Below, in pieces: positions 42,769 through 49,367 of a DNA stretch of 64,000 nucleotides. The notes beneath the pieces are model-generated. The model was given only the letters and a program-made list of their open reading frames with translations, ran no database searches and was not told the DNA's origin. Numbering within the stretch: the first letter of the stretch is position 1; each line of letters opens with the position of its first letter. The position numbers and the translations under genes were made by a program. The stretch covers positions 248,001 to 312,000 of the forward strand of contig DGQP01000002.1 of the NCBI GenBank assembly GCA_002400415.1. The letters run 5' to 3'. The stretch is from Chitinophagaceae bacterium UBA4411. GTDB lineage: Bacteria; Bacteroidota; Bacteroidia; Chitinophagales; Chitinophagaceae.

Positions 42769-43818
42769 ATGAGCTATTCAAGAACATACCACGAAACAGT
42801 TTCTGGGTCAAGAACTGTAACTGTTCACTATGATTATCCTGCTTCTGAAAATGGCGGTTCAGGAAGTGAAACGGTTACAGTCGATATTGATATTCCTGTT
42901 ACTATTGACATTGATGTAGATACCAACCCATTTGACAGAAGTATTGGCAGGACTAACAGGAATGTGAACTTGCTTACAGGCTCGGTTGTTGCTACCGAAG
43001 CTGCTCATATTGCAGCAAAGGTTAAAAGTTCAGAGGTAATTTCTACTTCTATTGTTGACGGATTTTTCGGGTTAATAAAATCGGAGATCAATCAGCAGCT
43101 TACAGAAATCAAACCAAGAGTTGAGGCATTGCTTGTTGAAATGGTGCAACATCAGCAATCTTGCATAGCAAAACAGAAGCAACTTGAAAGCGATTTTGGA
43201 AGAATTGCAGAACGTTATTCCAAAATATTTTTTGATTTGGACAAAGAACTTCGCAACAGAATTTTGATGCTCAATCAATCGGCTGTTGGCATTCACGCCA
43301 CACTAACAACCCGAGTTCATCGTTCTTTCAGTGACATAAGTTCAGGTATTGCTACCATTTACAACAAAGAAGGTAATAATCTTCAAGCTATTCTCTTTGC
43401 ATCGGGCTTAAAGAGTAAAGCCCTTTCGCTAATCAATAGTGCAAAAAATTATCTATCCTCTGAAAAAAATCTTTCTGCTCAATTACAGCAGATTCTAATT
43501 CCTGTAGAAACTAAAACCGCAATTCAAAAACGAATTCCTGTTCTTTATTTTGAAGCAAAAAATAATTCAAACGCCAATGATGTTAAAATTGTTTCATCTA
43601 AGGAAACTCAAACATTAAAAAGCAATGAAAAGAAACTGAAAGATGGTTTTTCAAATGCAACAAACAAATGGAAAATGATTGATGCAAAAAACAGAGAACA
43701 GATAAACACATTTTTGAAAGTACAATTATCAGGCGAAAATCAAACAATAAACCCCAGAGTAGCTGAGCAAATTATGCAGCTTTGGAAACAAGATACCAAC
43801 ATACAAACTAACGCTTAA
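42769..43818 (+). CDS. Helical protein, second of two paralogues, with beta-rich N-terminus
   Basis: The 349-residue protein begins with a Thr/Ser/Val-rich, beta-prone region (YHETVSGSRTVTVHYDYPAS, TVDIDIPVTIDIDVDTNPFD, residues 8-65), then the helical core shared with the preceding gene. It ends in a charged helix (KWKMIDAKNREQINTFLKVQ). The beta-rich start could mediate partner binding. 7 nt after the previous stop. Confidence 0.8.
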   Translation: MSYSRTYHETVSGSRTVTVHYDYPASENGGSGSETVTVDIDIPVTIDIDVDTNPFDRSIGRTNRNVNLLTGSVVATEAAHIAAKVKSSEVISTSIVDGFFGLIKSEINQQLTEIKPRVEALLVEMVQHQQSCIAKQKQLESDFGRIAERYSKIFFDLDKELRNRILMLNQSAVGIHATLTTRVHRSFSDISSGIATIYNKEGNNLQAILFASGLKSKALSLINSAKNYLSSEKNLSAQLQQILIPVETKTAIQKRIPVLYFEAKNNSNANDVKIVSSKETQTLKSNEKKLKDGFSNATNKWKMIDAKNREQINTFLKVQLSGENQTINPRVAEQIMQLWKQDTNIQTNA

Positions 43819-43829
43819 AATTATTTAAT

Positions 43830-44804
43830 ATGAACGAACTAAAAGAATTAAGAGTAAATGACCAAAGATTATTGTTGAATGACAATTTGGTTAAAAGTGC
43901 TATTCTTCCAAAAGTTTCAAGTGAGTTGGAAAGAGATATTGTAATACAGGGCGATACCATAATTGAAGGTGCTGTATATGCAAGATATTTTGAAATTCAA
44001 AAAGGGGAATTAGAAGTTCAAGGAGCAGTATTTACACAAATAGAATTGCATGTTAATAACGATGCAAAAGGTTCTGCCTTGTTTCACAAAGCAGTGGGCT
44101 CAACTGATTCTATCGTTTCGCTTGCACCGAGTTTTCGTCCTGTTTTTCAGGCAGACATTAACGCAAAACAAGTAAAACTTCGTAACGCTTTTGTGGCAGG
44201 AAGTATTTTTGCTGATGAGATTGTTTTGGAAGATTGTATTGTAATTGGTGGTGTTTTCGCTTCGCTTAATTTAGAAATAAACAATTCCATAGTCGGAACG
44301 TTCAATAGTCCGCTTGTACGAATTTCAAAAACCATTCATCTGCTTTTGCCAAGTGCATTTAGTGTAGAAAAAATAAATGTTATACAGGGAACTGAAATGT
44401 ATAATTTGAGTTTGGCTGATTTAGGTTCTTTATTCACGGGTAAAGAACAGGCAAAAAATTCAGGCAAAATAAAAATGAGTTTAGAAGCAGATGAATTGAA
44501 ATCTGTTTTACGTTCAGATGAAACTCAACAAATCATTCGTAGCTATTCCGTAATCGGAAAAGTGTTGGCTGCTGACCTTTTGGATTTGGACAAATTCAAC
44601 AACCATTTCCTTTTAGCTTCTGCTTCTTTGGGTTCTCAATTACTGAAAACATACGATTTGGGAATTGAGAATAATGGAAATGGGAAACCGCTTACCATTC
44701 AAAACATTTCCGATTTTTTCTTTGATATTTTGCTTGGTAAAATTGATGTTCAGGAAATGTCAGGTGAATTTAGTATGAAAGATATTGTTGAGAAATTCAG
44801 TTGA
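43830..44804 (+). CDS. Beta-solenoid protein, bactofilin-like
   Basis: The 324-residue protein has successive short strands with regular small/hydrophobic turns: VIQGDTIIEGAVYARYFEIQ, GELEVQGAVFTQIELHV, ADINAKQVKLRNAFVAGSIF, ADEIVLEDCIVIGGVFASLN, LEINNSIVGTF (residues ~35-165). This is the signature of right-handed beta-helix polymer-forming proteins such as bactofilins. A helical C-terminal half follows (~190-324). Bactofilins assemble into filaments on membranes. Last gene of the operon, 11 nt after the previous stop. Confidence 0.7.
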   Translation: MNELKELRVNDQRLLLNDNLVKSAILPKVSSELERDIVIQGDTIIEGAVYARYFEIQKGELEVQGAVFTQIELHVNNDAKGSALFHKAVGSTDSIVSLAPSFRPVFQADINAKQVKLRNAFVAGSIFADEIVLEDCIVIGGVFASLNLEINNSIVGTFNSPLVRISKTIHLLLPSAFSVEKINVIQGTEMYNLSLADLGSLFTGKEQAKNSGKIKMSLEADELKSVLRSDETQQIIRSYSVIGKVLAADLLDLDKFNNHFLLASASLGSQLLKTYDLGIENNGNGKPLTIQNISDFFFDILLGKIDVQEMSGEFSMKDIVEKFS

Positions 44805-45187
44805 ATTAAAAAGTAGTAGTTTAATAACTATCAAAGTTTGCAAGAGAGCTGCTTTCTTAAGGTCGGCAGTTTGCCCGTTACATTTCAGTATAGCCACTCA
44901 ATTGTAAAAACAAAACTTGAGTGGTTCCTAGCCTTGCGAGGCTTGCAGCCCACAGCAGTACTATATGACCTTCCGCCATCCCTAAAACTGCAATATATTT
45001 GCCGTTTTCAATCCTGTCCATCGATCAGGGCCTGACATCCGGAAATCAGTTTTTTTTATGCCGCCGCCTACAACATCAGGCGTTTGGCTCAATTTCATGG
45101 CTGTTCAATCCAAGTTTCAGCCCCGTTTTGTAGCTTTCCGGGCCATCGAACCGGGAAAAATACAGGCAAATAAATGATTAAATAATT
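44805..45187. other. Gene-free spacer after the SPFH operon, with one hairpin
   Basis: No ORF of coding character. CCACTCAA (44894-44901) and TTGAGTGG (44917-44924) form an 8-bp stem followed by only a short T stretch, a possible weak end to the operon transcript. The last ~120 nt resemble in outline the stretch after the NTF2-like gene. Confidence 0.45.
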
Positions 45188-45622
45188 ATGATAGAAAATG
45201 TAAAGCAAAAAGTGGCAGACATCTTTGAAGGTGCTGACGAAAGAAATTGGGCAAAAGTTGAAAATGCAATGGCTGAAAAAGTTTTGCTCGACTACACGTC
45301 AATGACCGGCGGACAACCAGCTTTGTTATCACCAAAAGAAATCACAAATGCCTGGGCAAACTTCTTACCCGGTTTTGACAAAACACATCATCATCTAAGC
45401 AATTTTAAAATTGACTCAAAAGACGATCTGGCAATTGTAACCTTTAACGGAAAAGCAGACCATTTTATTGATGACCAGACCTGGACTGTTGAAGGCGATT
45501 ATTACGTAGAAATTGGAACGGACAAAAAAGTGAGTTTGCTAAAATTCAATTTTACAAACCAAAGCGGCAACACTGAATTGCCTCAAAAAGCAACTGAAAA
45601 ATTTCAAAAAAATAAAGACTAA
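45188..45622 (+). CDS. NTF2/SnoaL-like small protein
   Basis: The 144-residue protein has the alpha+beta cone pattern of NTF2-like proteins: an N-terminal helix pair with VADIFEGADERNWAKVENAM, then DYTSMTGGQP, NFLPGFDKTHHHLSNFKI, strands AIVTFNGKADHFID, TWTVEGDYYVEIGTDKKVSL and LLKFNFTNQ. Members act as enzymes or binding proteins, and no catalytic set can be assigned. It stands alone between spacers that look alike, as cassette-borne genes often do. Confidence 0.75.
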   Translation: MIENVKQKVADIFEGADERNWAKVENAMAEKVLLDYTSMTGGQPALLSPKEITNAWANFLPGFDKTHHHLSNFKIDSKDDLAIVTFNGKADHFIDDQTWTVEGDYYVEIGTDKKVSLLKFNFTNQSGNTELPQKATEKFQKNKD

Positions 45623-46106
45623 CTCAGCTGTTTGCGACTGCCATCAGTAGTTCAGGCCCTACATTCAATGTTCAGCTTTTAGTTCCTATTTTCAGCCGCG
45701 GTTGGTCTTCAAGCAGTCACCACGCCGAACGCCACGGTTGGTGTTTCTCACCAACCGCACTGCTATGGTATCCTTACTAACAACTCCGCTTCAATAAAAT
45801 CTGGAAACAGCCTGATAGTTTATATTGTTGCGAAAACATGCCTGCGGACCTGGCTGCCAAAAGCAGGGTAGTCATCCATTACCGCTACAGAAAAGGGGGG
45901 GTGAAAAGCATCTTCTAAAAGCACTAAACCGCCTTTTAGCGTCAAATAGTTTGTTGCTTTTGTAGATAAAAGCTGTCTATATTGCCTGCAAAAGCAAAAT
46001 CCGGTCTGTCAGGACGGATTTCTAATAATTTTAGCAAAAACTTCCCGCTTTTTCAGTAAATTTCATTGTTTTTGCCCCTTTTCATTGGCTTTTGTATTCG
46101 AATCAT
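45623..46106. other. Gene-free spacer with a strong hairpin
   Basis: No credible ORF. A perfect 9-bp hairpin CGGTTGGTG - TTTCT - CACCAACCG lies at 45735-45757; another GCGGTTGGT copy lies shortly upstream. There is no T run, so it is not an ordinary terminator. Confidence 0.55.
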
Positions 46107-46712
46107 ATGTCTGCCCCCGGTTCCATATTATTAAAAGGTTATACTCCCGAACAGATTGAAAGACTTGGGAATACAATAGTATTTATGGTAGACAAAATTC
46201 AGCCTCTTTATAAAACAAAACTCCTTAAGCTTATATATCTGCTGGATGAATTATCCATTTCCCGGAATGGGATTCCTTTTTTAGGTCTGGAATATAAACT
46301 CTGGCAGGCCGGTCCGGTTAATAGTGACTTGTATGAAGAATTAAACCAGCCTTTTGTCCTCGATGATTTTATTGAAATTGAACAGAATGAAAAAGGGGCA
46401 AAGATCAAAGCAAAGAAGAAATTTTCAGATGATGAATTCAGCCAAATGGACTTAAATATGCTCAAAGAGATCACAGAGCGTTATAAAGATACTCCAGCTG
46501 AAAAATTGGTAGAGATCACACACCGTAAATCAGCACCCTGGTATATCATTGCAAACGAAAACCACCTGCTGGAAGCGTTCAAAGAAAAGAAAATTAATAC
46601 CACGGATATCCCTGTCGATCTTACCTTGATGATAAAAGATGACCCCCGTAAGTTGGCAGCTTTTAGAGAGCACATTGAAGTGCAGAATTTTACAAAATAT
46701 ATCAGCAGGTAA
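46107..46712 (+). CDS. Panacea (DUF4065/SocA-like) domain antitoxin
   Basis: The 201-residue protein starts at ATG 46107 (an upstream TTG would add five residues). It contains the Panacea/DUF4065 core: KTKLLKLIYLLDELSISRNG, IPFLGLEYKLWQAGPVNSDL, and YEELNQPFVLDD. This domain neutralises many unrelated toxins in toxin-antitoxin pairs. A charged middle (EIEQNEKGAKIKAKKKFSDD) and a C-terminal helix follow. The next gene starts 3 nt after its stop and looks like the toxin partner, but is broken by a stop codon. Confidence 0.8.
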   Translation: MSAPGSILLKGYTPEQIERLGNTIVFMVDKIQPLYKTKLLKLIYLLDELSISRNGIPFLGLEYKLWQAGPVNSDLYEELNQPFVLDDFIEIEQNEKGAKIKAKKKFSDDEFSQMDLNMLKEITERYKDTPAEKLVEITHRKSAPWYIIANENHLLEAFKEKKINTTDIPVDLTLMIKDDPRKLAAFREHIEVQNFTKYISR

Positions 46713-46715
46713 AAA

Positions 46716-47162
46716 ATGTACGAGCCCGGCAGCCTATACTACTTCAAGCCCTATTATTTTGCTGGCGGGGATTCAAAATATTAATACTTCCTTTGCCTCT
46801 TTAAGGATGATAAATCAGTAATAGTAGCTGCACTACCCTCCAGCGTGGATTATGTTCCTTCCCATATCCCCAAAAATCATGGATGCCTGAATGACTTGTC
46901 TACTGACTTTAATGCCTATCATTTTAAAAAAGGGGTAACGGTCACTATGAATGGGTGGTGTTTCCCAAAAGACACATTCATATATAGCCAATGGACCAAC
47001 CTGTTCAATTTAGAGGATATGCAGGCCACTTACCAGGTGGAAGGAGTAGACTATGATTTTATAGGAATCCTAAACTCAAGTGAATTAAAAGCTATAATTA
47101 AATGCTTCCTCGCTGCAAGGACCTTAAAGAATAAAGTAAAGAAGCTTTTACAATTGACCTGA
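46716..47162 (+). pseudogene. Presumed toxin partner of the Panacea protein, interrupted by an in-frame TAA
   Basis: From ATG 46716 the frame reads MYEPGSLYYFKPYYFAGGDS KY, then TAA at 46782-46784. It then stays open in the same frame for 125 more codons (YFLCLFKDDKSVIVAALPSS, ..., LAARTLKNKVKKLLQL) to TGA 47160. The two halves join without a shift, and the residues around the stop look like one continuous beta-strand pair. An independent internal start (GTG 46845) would lack the N-terminal strands. It is probably a nonsense mutant of a ~148-residue toxin. Toxin identity is inferred from position; no catalytic motif recognised. Confidence 0.65.
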
Positions 47163-47195
47163 TTTCAAATTCCTTTTCGATCGCTACACAACTCA

Positions 47196-47215
47196 GCCTG
47201 CCTTGCCAGGCGGGC
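47196..47215. repeat. GCCTGCC/GGCGGGC hairpin
   Basis: Arms 47196-47202 and 47209-47215 with one G-U-type mismatch, between the pseudogene and proC. Related to the other GGCAGGC palindromes. Confidence 0.45.
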
Positions 47216-47274
47216 ATCAACAACGACGTACTCTATCAACCGCAGACTACAAATTACCCACTACAAACTACCAA

Positions 47275-48072
47275 TTAATCCTTCGCAATCTTATTATAAC
47301 TCGCCACCAGTCCCCGTATCAGCGAGGAGCTGAATCCCTGGTGTTCCATTTCATTCAGCCCGGCAATGGTGCAGCCCTTGGGGGTGGTTACTTTATCAAT
47401 CTCATGTTCCGGATGAGAACCTTTATCTAATAATAATTGCGCAGCGCCTTTCACGGTTTGTGCAGCAATCAGCGTGGCGGTGGCCGCATCAAAACCAATT
47501 TCAATGCCGCCCTGTATATTGGCCCGGATATACCGCATCGCATAGGCCGTGCCACAGGCGCCCAATACTGTGGCAGCATCCATCAGTTTCTCATCAATCA
47601 TTACGGTGCGGCCCAGCTGGTCAAACAACTGCACGATATAATCTAATTGTTTGGCCGTTGCGCCTGCATGCGCAAGGCAGGTCATGCTTTGCTGGATAGC
47701 AATAGCCGTATTCGGCATGGCCCTGATCACCGGTACAGGTTTGCCGATCGCTTTTTGTAATTGTTCGATCCAGGCACCGGTAATCACGGATACCAGGATA
47801 TGCTTTTTCGGGTCCAGTACCGGTTTGATCTCTTTGATAATATCAGCATAATTATACGGCTTCACGGCCAGGATGATTACTTCACTTTCCCTCACTGCTT
47901 TTTTATTATCCGGGTGCACACTGCAGCCCCGTTCAGCAAAACGGCTGAGTGCGGCTAAATTGCGGCGGGTGATAGTGAGTTCCACCGGCCGGCTGAATTC
48001 ACTCATGATCAGTCCGTCTGCAATGGAGGCGCCAAGGTTGCCCCCGCCGATAATAGCGATCTTCTTTGCCAT
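47275..48072 (-). CDS. proC: Pyrroline-5-carboxylate reductase
   Basis: Last step of proline synthesis, NAD(P)H-dependent. The 265-residue protein has IAIIGGGNLGASIADGLI (Rossmann), ILAVKPYNYADIIKEI, KHILVSVITGAWIEQLQKAI, VIRAMPNTAIAIQQSMTCLA, and the C-terminal DKVTTPKGCTIAGLNEMEHQ signature. Normal length. Confidence 0.95.
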   Translation of the reverse strand: MAKKIAIIGGGNLGASIADGLIMSEFSRPVELTITRRNLAALSRFAERGCSVHPDNKKAVRESEVIILAVKPYNYADIIKEIKPVLDPKKHILVSVITGAWIEQLQKAIGKPVPVIRAMPNTAIAIQQSMTCLAHAGATAKQLDYIVQLFDQLGRTVMIDEKLMDAATVLGACGTAYAMRYIRANIQGGIEIGFDAATATLIAAQTVKGAAQLLLDKGSHPEHEIDKVTTPKGCTIAGLNEMEHQGFSSSLIRGLVASYNKIAKD

Positions 48073-48185
48073 AATTTTCCGTATTTATTAAAAAAGCCAA
48101 ACCCGCTATGCAGGCTGGCAATCAGTATAGACTGTAAAAGTAAGGAATAATAAAAGCTTTGCCAGCAAACCGGATGCAGGCCGGA

Positions 48186-49166
48186 TCAGTAATAAGCTTT
48201 TTGCTGCAGGTAATTGGTCACATAATCCTTCACACCGGCTTCTAATGAAAAGAACGGCTGGTTATAGCCGGCAGCCTTTAATTTACTCATATCCGCTTCG
48301 GTGAAGTATTGGTACTTATCCCGGATATCTTCCGGCGTATCGATGTATTCGATATGCGGTGCTAATCCCAGGCTGGTAAAGATGGCGGTGACCTGGTCGT
48401 TAAAAGTCCTTGCTTTACCGGTACCTGCGTTGTATAAACCAGAAGTTGGTTTATTTTCCATCAGCCAGCAACAAACGGCGGCCACATCCTCCACGTAGAT
48501 AAAATCGCGGAGCTGTTCCCCGTCTTTGAATTCCGGTTTGTGCGAACGGAACAATTTCACTTTTCCTGTTTTCTTGATTTGATTGTACGCATGAAAGATC
48601 ACACTGGCCATTCTTCCCTTGTGGTATTCGTTGGGGCCATAGACATTAAAGAATTTCACACACGCCCAGAAAGGAGGTTGCTTTTCCTGCTGCAGGGCCC
48701 ATTTATCAAATTCATTTTTAGAAACACCGTAAGGGTTGAGCGGCTGTAGCTGGTTAACGATTCCATGATCATCTTTATAACCCAGTTCACCACTGCCGTA
48801 GGTAGCCGCTGATGATGCATAGAGCAACGGGATATTTTTGCTGACACAGTAGTTCCAGATAGCTTTTGAATATTGCACATTCAGTCTTTCATGAATGGAA
48901 TAATCAAACTCAGTCGTATCAGTTCTTGCACCAAGATGGTACACGGCATCAATATGCTGCCCGGTTGACTGTAACCAGCTGAACAATTCTTCCCGTTCCA
49001 CTTTGGCAGTAAATGATTTGCTGTCGAAATTGAACCACTTATCTTCTTCGCTGAAATCGTCAACGATAATGATATTGGTAAATCCTTTCTTATTCAGGTA
49101 ACCGAGCATGTAACTGCCGATAAACCCTGCTGCCCCTGTAAGTAAAATAACTGATTGACGATCCAT
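48186..49166 (-). CDS. hldD: ADP-L-glycero-D-manno-heptose 6-epimerase
   Basis: Epimerises ADP-heptose for the LPS inner core. From ATG 49166 the protein has 326 residues with a Rossmann TGAAGFIGSYMLGYLN, YHLGARTDTTE, the ASSAATYGSGE serine/threonine, the catalytic NPYGVSKNEFD tyrosine-lysine pair, FFNVYGPNEYHKGRMASV, and DFIYVEDVAAV. These fit the HldD group of extended SDR enzymes. It follows a small membrane protein by 10 nt. Confidence 0.9.
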   Translation of the reverse strand: MDRQSVILLTGAAGFIGSYMLGYLNKKGFTNIIIVDDFSEEDKWFNFDSKSFTAKVEREELFSWLQSTGQHIDAVYHLGARTDTTEFDYSIHERLNVQYSKAIWNYCVSKNIPLLYASSAATYGSGELGYKDDHGIVNQLQPLNPYGVSKNEFDKWALQQEKQPPFWACVKFFNVYGPNEYHKGRMASVIFHAYNQIKKTGKVKLFRSHKPEFKDGEQLRDFIYVEDVAAVCCWLMENKPTSGLYNAGTGKARTFNDQVTAIFTSLGLAPHIEYIDTPEDIRDKYQYFTEADMSKLKAAGYNQPFFSLEAGVKDYVTNYLQQKAYY

Positions 49167-49176
49167 GTAGCTGAAC

Positions 49177-49362
49177 TTAAAGTATGTATCTGATGAAGGC
49201 AAAAAGAAGGAACAGCAACACTGTTATGATCAGCATCCCGGTACTGTTACTGAGTTCCTCTTCCACCAGCACAGAAAATTTTTCTTTTGAAAATAATTTT
49301 CGCCAGGCCGCCCCGGCATAATTGAAAAAACCACCTGTGATGAAATCAATAAACCGGTTCAT
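49177..49362 (-). CDS. Small single-helix membrane protein
   Basis: A 61-residue protein starting at ATG 49362, 5 nt after the purL stop and ending 10 nt before hldD. An amphipathic N-terminus (MNRFIDFITGGFFNYAGAAW) leads to a C-terminal hydrophobic helix (~43-60, MLIITVLLFLLFAFIRYIL). The tight fit between two genes on the same strand supports it being real. Function unknown. Confidence 0.65.
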   Translation of the reverse strand: MNRFIDFITGGFFNYAGAAWRKLFSKEKFSVLVEEELSNSTGMLIITVLLFLLFAFIRYIL

Positions 49363-49367
49363 GACGA

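Noticed and set aside
44894..44924. Intrinsic terminator of the SPFH operon
   Set aside because: The stem is good but lacks a run of T after it, so it is described only as a possible weak end.
46845..47162. Independent 105-codon gene starting at an internal GTG
   Set aside because: The same frame extends upstream to ATG 46716 except for one TAA, so it is better read as the distal part of an interrupted gene.
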